In this document: piece by piece, positions 26,801-37,698 of the stretch
How positions within the stretch are numbered: the stretch's first letter is position 1
Layout: every line of letters begins with the position of its first letter
Origin: an uncultured Collinsella sp.
GTDB lineage: Bacteria > Actinomycetota > Coriobacteriia > Coriobacteriales > Coriobacteriaceae
Assembly: GCA_902470695.1 (NCBI GenBank)
Contig: CABRHH010000004.1
Span: forward strand, 1-64,000
DNA length: 64,000 nucleotides
Direction: 5' to 3'
The notes under the pieces: generated by a model
Seen by the model: the letters and a program-made list of their open reading frames with translations, nothing else
Databases searched by the model: none
Told to the model about the DNA's origin: nothing
Translations under genes and position numbers: made by a program

Positions 26801-29800
26801 TCCTGGCTCGTCCAGTGAACGCCGTCCAGGCTCGTCTCGATGCGCATCTTGGTAACAGTGCCGTTACCCGAATCAGAACGCGGGTGGTACTCAAACGTCG
26901 TGAACTTATAGGCCTGACCATAGTCAATGGTCATCTTCTGCCCGATAGAGTTGCCGTCCGAGTGGAAACCGCCGTCGCCACTCTGGTACTGATGGTCGAA
27001 CGCAAGATCGGTACCATGGTTACCGTAAATCTCGCCCTCCCACGTCACGTTGACGGGCGTGGGCACGTTACGCCACGGATCCTCGAGCGTCACGACGGTG
27101 ATCTCGTCGCTCCAGTTGGACACGCCATCGGCAGTGCGCTGGCGGATCTGCACCGTATGGGTGCTGTGATAGGCTTGGTCGAGCACGTTGAGCGTCGTGT
27201 TTGGGGCCTCCGGCGTACCGGCGGGAATGCTGTTGAGCATGCCGTCGATCATGAGCTCGTAGCTCGAAGCGCCGTCGACCTTGTCCCAGCTCAGGCGGAA
27301 GCTCGTGGGGGTCAGGTCGCCCGCCTCCTCGCTCGGCTGCTTGAGCACGGGGACCTTGAGGGAATCGATGACGGTATCGGACGGCGTCTCGCCCTTGTTC
27401 TCGAACCCGGTGATCTCGAGGGTCTGCTTGTTGGCCTGGACATCGGCCTTGGCGAACTTCACGTACAGCTTCGGGGTGGTGATGATCTCCTCGCTGGAGA
27501 AGCCCTCCTTCTTCACCGCGTCGGTAGCCGCGGACGAGGCGTTGTAGTTCATGTTCGGCTTCGTGTTGTAGAAGTAGACGAACTCGCCCTCGGCCGGGGT
27601 GGCCTTGTCGAACTCCTCCTGGCTGGTGACCTTCTTCTGCTTGAGGGTCGTATCGCCGTTCTTGGCAACCACAGACGCGGGCTCCTTGGAGGCGTTGACC
27701 ACGAAGGACGTGGTGCGGTCCTTCACGTACCCCGTGTAGCCGCCCGTCGACTTCTCGGCCGTGAAGGTGGCCTTGTCGCCGTTGACCTTGGAGGTGTATT
27801 TGGTGGACACGTGGCCGCCGTAGTTCACGTCGTTCTCGGTGCCGTAGGCGGCATCGGAGGTGTCGAGCTCGGAGTCGATGAAGACACCATCGTCCTCGTA
27901 CTGGGTGTAGCTGTTCTCTCCGTTCGTGGCGAAGAACTCGACGTTGCGGATGCTGCGGTCGATGTCGGCCGGGTTGTTGTTGGGCTCGTACATCGGGATG
28001 ATGGCGTTGGCCTTCACGAACACGGGCAGCTTCCACAGCGGTGCGTCGAAGTTGTTGAGCACCTGGCCGCCGCGGTACTGCTTGCCGGTGAAGTAATCGA
28101 CCCAGATGGTGTTCTCGTCACCCGGCAGGTAGATGCCGTTGCGAATGTCGTTGCCGTCACCCACGCCGTTGTTGGAGGCGTCGCCGTCGGTGTTCGCCAC
28201 GATCGGGGCCACCAGAATGTCCTCGCCGAGCGTGTATTCGTACTGCGTGGCCGTGCTGGCGGCGTAGTCCGAATCGTCGGACAGCAGGATGGCGCGCACG
28301 ATGGGCAGGCCCTCGTCGCCGTTGCCGGTGTCAAGGTTCGCAGCCGACGCGGCCGTGGTGTAGATGTAGGGCATCAGCGAGCTCTTGAGCTTGAGGTACA
28401 TACGCGTGATGCCGGTGTAGGGGTCGCCGTGGGTCTGCGGCGCCTTGACGTAAGAGCCCCAACCGTCCATGTCGAGCATGAGCGGCGCGAAGGACTTCCA
28501 CTGGTAATCGCGGGTGGCGATAACCGGGTTGCCACCCCAGATGCCATCGTTGTCCGAACCGATGTTGGGGTTGCCCGACAGCGACTGGCCGATGTAGGTG
28601 GGCACGTGGAAGCGGATGTACTCCCAGTTGCCGCCAGACTGGTCGCCGGTCCAGATACCCGCGTAGCGCTGCGTGCCCGCCCAGCCGTCAAGCGTGATGA
28701 TGTTCGGGCGCGTGGCGGTCTTGTTCTCGGGGTTGGTGGCGATGTCGTAGGCGGTCTTGGTGCCGTTCAGGGCGAAGGAGTAGCCGGGGCCAACCCAGGC
28801 GACGTCGGTCTTCAGCGTGGTCACGCCGCCGACCTCGACCTCCTTCTTGAAGTCGCGCAGCAGCTGCCACTGCGTGTTGGGATCGGAATCCGGGGTGAGC
28901 TGGGACTGGGTCCACAGGCCGGTGGCCACACCCTTGCTGCTCGCATAGTCGGAGAACGTCTTGAGATTGGCGATATTCGCGTCGACAGCGGCCAGGCGCT
29001 CCTTAGAGCTCGAGCCGTCTTCGTTCACGCCGCCGGTCATCTTGTAGCCGTTCTGGCCGTAGCCGGCACCGTAGCCGTCGTTGGGCAGGAAGTAGCCGAG
29101 CGGCATGTCGTTCTCGAGGTAATTGTTCAGGCGACCCTGTGCGGAGAAGTCCTTGTCATACGTGACGCCCTCGGGGATGTTGTCGGTTGCCACACTCGGG
29201 CCGGTGCCGTTCAGGGTCTCCACCGTGGTGTTGGCCTGCATCTCGGTGCCGGTGCCGCCCTTTTCGTACTCGATGTCGCCGGCATTGGCGTCCTTCGAGT
29301 CCTCGCCGCCCTTGATCTGCCACTTGTTGTTGTAGCCGGCTTGCGCCGTGTCGGACCACATGTCTCGGTTCCAGGCGTTCAGGTGTCCAACATAGAAGGC
29401 GTACTCGGGCAGCAGCACCGGGTTGCCGGTGACCTTGAAGTAGTCCTGGAGCAGGTCCTGGGCAATCGGCGCCGTGGATTTGCCGGATGCGGCGTCGGCC
29501 ACGAAGTAGTAGGCGTCGAGCTCGTTCTCGTTGTGGGTGGCCGTGGTCACGCCGTCGGTGGTCTTGCCGAAGTCGTAGCTGCCGTCCTGGAACGTGTTGC
29601 GCAGCACGCCGTAACCGGCATCGGACCAGTAGAACGGATTCGGCGAGGACACGCCGCCGTCGGTCCAGCTGGACTCGTTGGCGATATTGATGGTGTTGCC
29701 GGTGTGGATGAAGCGGCCGTTTTGGGTACCGCCGCCGAAGAAGTTCTCACCGCTGTGCTTCACCAGCGATTGAACCGTGGACGACTCGCTCAGATCGAGC

Positions 29801-30261
29801 GCGGCCTGCTCTTCAAGCACGACCTTATCGCCGCTCTTGACCGTCATCTTGGCGGTCTTCTTATCGAGTGAGATGGTGGTGTCGCCCGCCGAAATCACGA
29901 ACGCACCGTCCTTGTCGGCCACCGTGGCCTTCGGGTGCGAGTACTCGTCCGAGGTATCCGGCTGCGCCTGAATTCTCGCCACGTGATCTTTGCTGCGCGG
30001 CACGGCATACTCGTCGAACTCACCCGACGGATCGACGTTGTAGCGGAAGATGCCGTCCTCGAGGAAGGTAATCTTGCCCTTGATGCCGCCGGCGAAATTC
30101 ACGTCGACCACGTAGTTGTTCTCGGCGTTCACCGCGGCGGACTCAACACCCGTCAAGGGTGCTGCCTGCGCGGGAGCCGTGAGTGCCAGCGACAGCGCCG
30201 CCGTGGCGAGCACCGCGCTTCCCCTCACCCACCTTCGACTGAATATCGACTTCTTTTCCAA
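23848..30261 (-). CDS. giant LPXTG-anchored GH31 glycosidase with cohesin- and dockerin-like modules
   Basis: Secreted 2137-residue enzyme. Signal peptide (about 1-34); GH31 catalytic part (about 60-790) with likely nucleophile Asp486 in LKTDVAWVG and acid/base Asp540 in IWTGDQSGGNW; fibronectin-III-like region (about 965-1060); F5/8C module (1065-1200); dockerin-like segment (1204-1265, GDGKVNDVDYQHL and NYNEAYDVWDM); cohesin-like domain (1280-1420); further binding module (1425-1605); bacterial Ig-like domain (1606-1685); FIVAR (1690-1760); F5/8C (1765-1930); two more FIVAR (1940-2080); Gly/Asn linker; LPHTG (about 2103), hydrophobic helix, RRRK. The nucleophile loop differs from classical GH31 glucosidases and resembles GH31 alpha-N-acetylgalactosaminidases (inference). 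Start TTG 30261: AAGGAG lies 6 bases before it, and the signal peptide begins there. Confidence 0.9.
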   Translation of the reverse strand: MEKKSIFSRRWVRGSAVLATAALSLALTAPAQAAPLTGVESAAVNAENNYVVDVNFAGGIKGKITFLEDGIFRYNVDPSGEFDEYAVPRSKDHVARIQAQPDTSDEYSHPKATVADKDGAFVISAGDTTISLDKKTAKMTVKSGDKVVLEEQAALDLSESSTVQSLVKHSGENFFGGGTQNGRFIHTGNTINIANESSWTDGGVSSPNPFYWSDAGYGVLRNTFQDGSYDFGKTTDGVTTATHNENELDAYYFVADAASGKSTAPIAQDLLQDYFKVTGNPVLLPEYAFYVGHLNAWNRDMWSDTAQAGYNNKWQIKGGEDSKDANAGDIEYEKGGTGTEMQANTTVETLNGTGPSVATDNIPEGVTYDKDFSAQGRLNNYLENDMPLGYFLPNDGYGAGYGQNGYKMTGGVNEDGSSSKERLAAVDANIANLKTFSDYASSKGVATGLWTQSQLTPDSDPNTQWQLLRDFKKEVEVGGVTTLKTDVAWVGPGYSFALNGTKTAYDIATNPENKTATRPNIITLDGWAGTQRYAGIWTGDQSGGNWEYIRFHVPTYIGQSLSGNPNIGSDNDGIWGGNPVIATRDYQWKSFAPLMLDMDGWGSYVKAPQTHGDPYTGITRMYLKLKSSLMPYIYTTAASAANLDTGNGDEGLPIVRAILLSDDSDYAASTATQYEYTLGEDILVAPIVANTDGDASNNGVGDGNDIRNGIYLPGDENTIWVDYFTGKQYRGGQVLNNFDAPLWKLPVFVKANAIIPMYEPNNNPADIDRSIRNVEFFATNGENSYTQYEDDGVFIDSELDTSDAAYGTENDVNYGGHVSTKYTSKVNGDKATFTAEKSTGGYTGYVKDRTTSFVVNASKEPASVVAKNGDTTLKQKKVTSQEEFDKATPAEGEFVYFYNTKPNMNYNASSAATDAVKKEGFSSEEIITTPKLYVKFAKADVQANKQTLEITGFENKGETPSDTVIDSLKVPVLKQPSEEAGDLTPTSFRLSWDKVDGASSYELMIDGMLNSIPAGTPEAPNTTLNVLDQAYHSTHTVQIRQRTADGVSNWSDEITVVTLEDPWRNVPTPVNVTWEGEIYGNHGTDLAFDHQYQSGDGGFHSDGNSIGQKMTIDYGQAYKFTTFEYHPRSDSGNGTVTKMRIETSLDGVHWTSQEVDWQRSADTKVVNLNTSARYVRLTPLASVGNFFSASELVLNKVDESSSFEVGSIAGDGKVNDVDYQHLVGNCLGRENRAPLDTDWSSHIAPNAADFNYNEAYDVWDMAQTMFRIDGGTKKTDKLSGNIAVVPSKTSVKAGETITVDLYADDIKNANALGALIHFNDKQFEFVNDSLTKSPYTGSMEDLSEVTTKFKDGIQSANIALVNKGDKDLFNGSGAVASFKLKAKTDIENVALESTAWAIGPTFDVVEVADDGSIEYPDVPKPEAGELGQDAFNIKLTNKALPTDENGTNVSELVQQKNYDGLFNNNTTDRSFEFKYFFDADSFDKRVGLPATLSFELKEPRPLTNVELFNGAKASNGSINSLEAVVTFEDGTKQEFKGGDFSTNQEKYTFQISDENKGKKVTKVDIKPLTSTGVATGLEDPNNRMLTIGEINFNYQESEVAVDSVVLGDNAKTLHVGELSEVKASIKPETVNYPYFKVTSSDPEVASIVTKQVGDKVVNFVRANKAGRATITVASALDETKTASYEVEVTDAVNTAPLEEALAEARTYSADAYTAETFEKLTAAIKAGEDLLKSGELTDQKVAEATVAIRDAIKGLEQRPVDESKLINKDKNSGVTVLKANSFAAESPYTNALDYDESTLWHSNYNDQDVLPDYLIFDLGDTYDLTDVSFLPRQDGATNGDIFEAKIYVANSAEELDGDGKGSLVGTFTFDNNGKVLNNRDEYKNMAFGAQATRFVKIEATRSGGDKADAYASIAETRFYGQKHTDQDQADKSKLDALVAEIEAKGLKAEDYTAATWKKFELALGDAKATLADPQATQAEVDSQLAALQSAYDGLEKTEVPPVENPDRDQLQSLIDKAEKLDTTGKTNESVQALVDAIDAAKAVLANEDATPEQIKAAYDALAAAIDGLTDAGNGGQNGNGGQNGGDNGQGGKPGSGSNSGSGELPHTGDAATVAVAATGVVGSLTAAIGAFLHRRRK

Positions 30262-30686
30262 CCCATACTCCTTCCTCGTATGGGTCCCATCGCGCACCGA
30301 CAGACGCATGCTACGCGGCACATGGGCAGCGACACCATGCGCTTCCGTGCGAAACGGACCCCCTAACTGGTACCTACCAGCAGACCTCAGATTGAGATCA
30401 AGGGGATTCTAGTCACATGTTTACCGCGTTTCATGCAGTTATCGGTGAGCGGTTGCGTTCAAAGCCGCCAACGGTTGCTTGATGAAGCCGTGAACGACTT
30501 GTACCGAATTCTTAGCTGGTAGATACCACATACCAGTAAGAACCAGCGGTTTGATAGGTGCATACCTTTGGTGGCGCAAACATTTTTGAAGGCCCTCATA
30601 CCCCACATTTCATGCGTGCGCAAACAATTTACTGAATTTGCACTCATTTTCTTCTGAATAATTATTCAATGCCCCGTCAATCATAA
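30262..30686. promoter_or_regulatory. GH31 upstream region with CTGGTA/TACCAG motifs
   Basis: AT-richer than its surroundings. It contains a tight palindrome CTGGTA-CC-TACCAG (30367-30380) about 105 bases before the GH31 start, and a second cluster at 30516-30546 with CTGGTA, TACCAG and ACCAG. The stretch up to 30686 also carries an A/T-rich part (30655-30680). It is the probable control region of the GH31 gene; no coding region is supported. Confidence 0.5.
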
Positions 30687-30723
30687 CAGGGCGGTTGCCG
30701 CATTCCGGCGTGCAACCGCCCTG
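30687..30723 (-). terminator. terminator of the DUF4143 ATPase gene
   Basis: Perfect 12-bp stem CAGGGCGGTTGC / GCAACCGCCCTG, 13-base loop, 6 bases after the stop. The tail TTATGATT is a weak U-tract. Confidence 0.7.
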
Positions 30724-30729
30724 GATACT

Positions 30730-32010
30730 CTACGCCCCGAGCGCCGTGATGGGCACGACCATGACCCCATCGGGGCGGGTGTAGGCATACGATGTGAGCC
30801 CGCAGACAACCACCATGATCGCCGGCGGCTGGGCGCGCGGATCGAGCTCCATGTCGCGTTTGAGCGCCAGCAACGACTCCGCCGCAGCGTCGATCTGATT
30901 AGCACCCAGCTTGATCTCGAACGCTCCCCATCTGCCATCCGGCAGCTCCACCACGGCATCGATCTCGCGGTTGAGCGCATCCCGGTAGTGGAACAGCGAG
31001 CCTCCTACCGACTGCGCGTAAATCATCAGATCCCGTTCGCAGAGCGCCTCGAACAGAAAACCGAATGTTTCCAAGTCCCCCATCAAACGGTCCGGCGTGG
31101 CATTGAGGGCTGCGGCCGCCAGCGATGGGTCGGCCAGGTGCCGCTTCGGCTTCTTTCCCACACGCACCGACGAACGCATATGCGGGTTATACGCGGGCTG
31201 CTCGTACACCGCAAAGATACGTCCGAGGACTTCCAGATAGTCCGACACGGTGTTGTCCGAGATATCATCGTCATCGAACTCGCGGACGTCTCTCCTGAGC
31301 GTCGCGTTGCTCGCCAACGTGCTTTCGTTTCTCGCCAGCGACCTGAGCAGCAGCATCATCTTATGAGGATTCCGCGCACGACCATCGACGCGGTTCACGT
31401 CGCTCCTCACCATCTGCTCGATGTACGAACGTGCCGCGTCGCCGGCCCGATCGGGATGCACGGTAATGTTATCCGGCCAACCGCCACGCACCACAAGTTC
31501 GGCAAGCGTGGGCAAAGCGACATCGCCCGTCGGTACGGGAGAAAGCACCTCGTCAAACAGTCCCGCCAAGCTGACTTGCACGCTGGAATCCCCCGACTCG
31601 GCAAGTGACATCGGATGCATGCGCAACGTGGCGATTCTCCCCGTCCCCGTATGCATAACACCCTTGTTCGACGGGGTCGAAGAGCCACTCAGCAGAAATC
31701 GGCCCTTTTCCCGTGAACGGTCGACCTCGAACCTCACGGCATCCCAGATTCCTGGCACCTCCTGCCATTCGTCCACCAGATGAGGAACCTCGCCTTGAAG
31801 CGCGATCATGGGATCCATCTCCGCCAAACGCCTGTTTTGGAAGTTACCCGCGGGGTCGCCAACGTAATACACGCTTTGAGAGGCATTGAGCGCCGCCCAG
31901 GTCTTGCCACACCACTTGGGGCCTTCCACGCACACCGCTCCAAATACATCGAGCGCGCGCTCGATTCTTGCGTCGATCAGGCGATTCCTATACCCGTTTT
32001 GCCTCAGCAT
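30730..32010 (-). CDS. AAA+ ATPase with DUF4143 domain
   Basis: Predicted ATPase of 426 residues. N-terminal P-loop domain with GPKWCGKTWAAL (Walker A) and LVDEWQEVPGIW; RFLLSGSSTP is the sensor-like strand. The C-terminal DUF4143 half ends in a nuclease-like fold pattern: FGFLFEALCERDLMIYA, REIDAVVELPDGRWGAFEIKLG (E-x-K). Such proteins are widespread; their function is poorly known, and some relatives sit near defence or mobile genes. Start ATG 32010 is 6 bases after AAGG; ATG 32016 abuts it. It is a lone gene with four tandem 23-bp repeats directly upstream, indicating its own control. Confidence 0.85.
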   Translation of the reverse strand: MLRQNGYRNRLIDARIERALDVFGAVCVEGPKWCGKTWAALNASQSVYYVGDPAGNFQNRRLAEMDPMIALQGEVPHLVDEWQEVPGIWDAVRFEVDRSREKGRFLLSGSSTPSNKGVMHTGTGRIATLRMHPMSLAESGDSSVQVSLAGLFDEVLSPVPTGDVALPTLAELVVRGGWPDNITVHPDRAGDAARSYIEQMVRSDVNRVDGRARNPHKMMLLLRSLARNESTLASNATLRRDVREFDDDDISDNTVSDYLEVLGRIFAVYEQPAYNPHMRSSVRVGKKPKRHLADPSLAAAALNATPDRLMGDLETFGFLFEALCERDLMIYAQSVGGSLFHYRDALNREIDAVVELPDGRWGAFEIKLGANQIDAAAESLLALKRDMELDPRAQPPAIMVVVCGLTSYAYTRPDGVMVVPITALGA

Positions 32011-32052
32011 GGACATCCTTCCACTTGCTTTCTACCAGGTAGTATAGCATCC

Positions 32053-32144
32053 GTTGCGTGGTTTTCAGAGGTTTCGTTGCGTGGTTTTCAGTGATTCTGT
32101 TGCGTCATTTTCAGTGATTTCATTGCGTAGTTTTCAATATGCGC
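32053..32144 (-). repeat. tandem 23-bp repeats upstream of the DUF4143 ATPase
   Basis: Nearly four direct copies with exact 23-base spacing (starts 32053, 32076, 32099, 32122). The plus-strand core is TTGCGTGGTTTTCAG, with variants in bases 8-9 and after base 16. The array lies just before a TATACT (minus strand, about 32045) and a TACCAG (32033-32038), as expected of an activator or repressor array rather than of coding DNA. Confidence 0.85.
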
Positions 32145-32147
32145 TGA

Positions 32148-32188
32148 ACAAAAGCGGGGCCGGCACCATCTGTCGGTGCCAGCCCCGG
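32148..32188 (-). terminator. terminator of carB
   Basis: GGGGCCGGCACC (32156-32167) pairs with GGTGCCAGCCCC (32175-32186) through one G-U pair, 7-base loop, followed on the minus strand by GCTTTTGTT. It lies about 60 bases after the carB stop. Confidence 0.8.
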
Positions 32189-32249
32189 GTGAGGGTTGTT
32201 ATACACGGCGCATGCAAGTCGCCGACGCACGCCAGTGCGCGCGCAGGCT

Positions 32250-35522
<3,273 letters not shown>

Positions 35523-35695
35523 GTTTTCTCTTCTCTATCCCTGCGGCTTTCCCTGGCACCAGACCTAGGCCTTCGATCGTCGGGCACCGCACGCAAGGTG
35601 TGCGCCCTTCTCTTTCAAGCCGATCTCCATCACCTGGAAAACCCGTCTACGCTCTTGTTTTTACCTATCCGTCAGAAGGCATCCGGCTGCCAGAT
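35523..35695. other. carA-carB spacer
   Basis: A 173-base gap between two genes that usually touch. No terminator or promoter of quality was seen. Confidence 0.3.
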
Positions 35696-37129
35696 CTAAA
35701 ACTTCCAACCGCGCAGTCGATCGCTCGCGATATCGATGTTCAGATAGTCGTCGTCGCCATCCATGAGCCGGGTAAACGCGCTGAACAGGTAATGGGAATC
35801 GGTGGGGCCGGGCGAGGCCTCGGGGTGGTACTGAACCGAGAAGCACGGCGCGTCGAGGAATTGGATGCCCTCGGCGGTGCCGTCGTTCAGATTCACATGG
35901 GTGAGGCGAATGCGGCCGAAGCGCTCGTTTGCCACCACAGGCGCCACGCCGCGCTCAACCCAGAAGCGCAGGTCGCCGCCGGCGGGATGCTCGGCCACGT
36001 CGCCAGACAGCTCGGGCACGAGGGCGCCCAGGCTCGGGAACACCAGGCCGAAGCCGTGGTTTTGCGCGGTGATCTCCACGCGGCGGGTCAGCAGGTTCAT
36101 GACCGGCTGGTTACCGCCGCGGTGACCGAACTTGAGCTTCTCGACCGCGGCGGCGGACGCAAGGCTGATCATCTGGTGCCCCAAGCAGATGCCGAACAGC
36201 GGCACCTTGCCGATAAGCTGCGTCACCTGCTCGTAGGTTTGCTCGACGGCATCGGGGTCGCCGGGGCCGTTGGAGAGGAACACGCCGTCGGGCTCGAGCG
36301 CCAGCACCTCCGCGGCCGGCGTGTCCCAGGGCACAACCGTCAGGTCGCAGCCCGCGCGCACCAGCCCCTCAAGAATGCCGCGCTTGATGCCGCAGTCGTA
36401 CACCACCACGCGCTTGCGAGTTGCGGAAGGCTCGGGAGCGTCGACGGATGGCGAGCACTCCTGCTGCGCGAAGGCACGGGACGCCGGCAGATCGGCCGCC
36501 GTGAAGCTATGGGGCGCCGCACAGCTGACCGTTTCCACCAGGTTGGTCCCCACCAGCGCGGGCGCCTCCTCGAGTTGAGCGGCCAGCTTGGCCAGGTCGA
36601 ACTCCTCGGTTGAGACAATGCCCATCTGGGCACCATGATCGCGCAGATGACGCACGAGCGCACGGGTATCCACGCCCTCGATAGCAACGATGCCCTGCTG
36701 CTCCAGGTAGGCCGCAACGGACTGGGAGCTCCGCCAATTGGACGGGGTGCGGCACAGGTCGCGAACCACCAGGCCGCGCAGGGCGGGGGCCGAGGCGGGC
36801 GCCGCGGCTGTCGCGGGCTTGGCGCTCTGCACGTCCGCGGGGTCGATGCCGTAGTTGCCGATCTGCGGATAGGTCATCGTCACGATTTGCCCGGCGTAGC
36901 TCGGGTCGGTCATGACCTCGAAATAGCCTTCGAGGGAGGTGTTGAAGCACACCTCGCCGGTAGCGGTGCCCGCAGCACCGCACGCACGGCCATAGAATGC
37001 AGTTCCATCGTGAAGAAGCAGCACAGCAGGCGTCTGCGCGCCCTTGCTCGTTGCCGCCATGATGCGCTGGGCAAGACTGGTGCTTGCTGCGCACTGGGGG
37101 GCCGTAGCCCCGGTCAGGCTTGAATCCAT
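35696..37129 (-). CDS. carA: carbamoyl-phosphate synthase small subunit
   Basis: Glutaminase subunit of carbamoyl-phosphate synthase; 477 residues, about 100 more than usual. The class I amidotransferase triad region is intact (PLFGICLGHQM, Cys315; HPEASPGP), as is the N-terminal FNTSLEGYFEVMTDPSYAGQIV. The extra length is an about 30-residue N-terminal extension and a Pro/Ser-rich insertion (about 205-235) before RVVVYDCGIKRGI, which joins the two domains. Start ATG 37129 has AAGGAG 5-6 bases before it. Confidence 0.95.
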   Translation of the reverse strand: MDSSLTGATAPQCAASTSLAQRIMAATSKGAQTPAVLLLHDGTAFYGRACGAAGTATGEVCFNTSLEGYFEVMTDPSYAGQIVTMTYPQIGNYGIDPADVQSAKPATAAAPASAPALRGLVVRDLCRTPSNWRSSQSVAAYLEQQGIVAIEGVDTRALVRHLRDHGAQMGIVSTEEFDLAKLAAQLEEAPALVGTNLVETVSCAAPHSFTAADLPASRAFAQQECSPSVDAPEPSATRKRVVVYDCGIKRGILEGLVRAGCDLTVVPWDTPAAEVLALEPDGVFLSNGPGDPDAVEQTYEQVTQLIGKVPLFGICLGHQMISLASAAAVEKLKFGHRGGNQPVMNLLTRRVEITAQNHGFGLVFPSLGALVPELSGDVAEHPAGGDLRFWVERGVAPVVANERFGRIRLTHVNLNDGTAEGIQFLDAPCFSVQYHPEASPGPTDSHYLFSAFTRLMDGDDDYLNIDIASDRLRGWKF

Positions 37130-37552
37130 CTCGTCTCCTTCTCGGTCTCTCGGTACCGGCTTAAAGGCCGTATGGTCGTGCGTTATTGTACTTGTTTGAG
37201 ACGCTTTACGCGCGCTGGTAGGCAAAGTATGCAACCAGTTCCGGAAAACCACGTGCAAATATTCGCTTCGCTTCGCAAATTATGCGCAAGCAGATGCTGC
37301 GCCACGGGGTGTTCACAGGTATGCGCGGGCAGGGACCGCATCAGGGCGCTGCGCCATGGGGCGCCCTGATGCGGCCTCACCGCGGCTGCCGGTGCCCGCA
37401 CAACACCTGGCCGCGAACGATCTCCAAGGCAGTGCGCGGAAAGGCGGATCGATGCCCACACCGTCCCGGAAAGATGCGATGGAGCCAGAAGATGCGTTGC
37501 GCGCCTGGAAGATGCGACGGGGCCAGAAAAGACGTTGCGCCCCTGGATATGC
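37130..37552. other. carA upstream region with hairpin, motif pair and tandem repeat
   Basis: No gene. From carA outward: CTGGTA (37215-37220) and AACCAG (37233-37238), matching the motif upstream of purE; a perfect 14-bp inverted repeat CCGCATCAGGGCGC (37336-37349 with 37361-37374) and an 11-base loop without U-tract; and two degenerate direct copies of a 38-base unit (37473-37510 and 37511-37548). It may contain a carA leader, but no PyrR-type attenuator is recognisable. Confidence 0.45.
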
Positions 37553-37579
37553 AAAAGGCCAGACACCTGGTCTGGCCTT
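37553..37579 (-). terminator. terminator of tRNA-Lys
   Basis: Perfect 10-bp stem AAGGCCAGAC / GTCTGGCCTT with a 5-base loop and TTTT on the minus strand, 10 bases after the encoded CCA of tRNA-Lys. Confidence 0.85.
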
Positions 37580-37588
37580 GCGATGCTA

Positions 37589-37664
37589 TGGTGGGCCGTT
37601 AGGGGTTCGAACCCTAGACCTTGGGATTAAAAGTCCCCTGCTCTACCAACTGAGCTAACGGCCC
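37589..37664 (-). tRNA. tRNA-Lys(UUU)
   Basis: Cloverleaf with acceptor GGGCCGT / ACGGCCC, D-arm AGCTCAGTTGGTAGAGC, anticodon loop CTTTTAA (anticodon TTT), T-arm GGTTCGAACC and encoded CCA. A TACAAT (minus strand, 37674-37679) 10 bases before the 5' end is a likely -10. It directly follows the M29 aminopeptidase gene. Confidence 0.97.
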
Positions 37665-37698
37665 GCAGGTGGCATTGTACCACGCGCGGGCCGAAAAA

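Noticed and set aside
26788..29871. A very long open frame on the plus strand antisense to the GH31 gene
   Set aside because: It is the GC-driven complement of the real gene; composition is Val/Gly/His/Arg-rich with no domain, and the minus-strand frame has clear signal peptide, catalytic motifs and LPXTG anchor.
32053..32144. CRISPR array
   Set aside because: The 23-base units are directly adjacent with no spacers and no cas genes are in view, so it is a tandem repeat.
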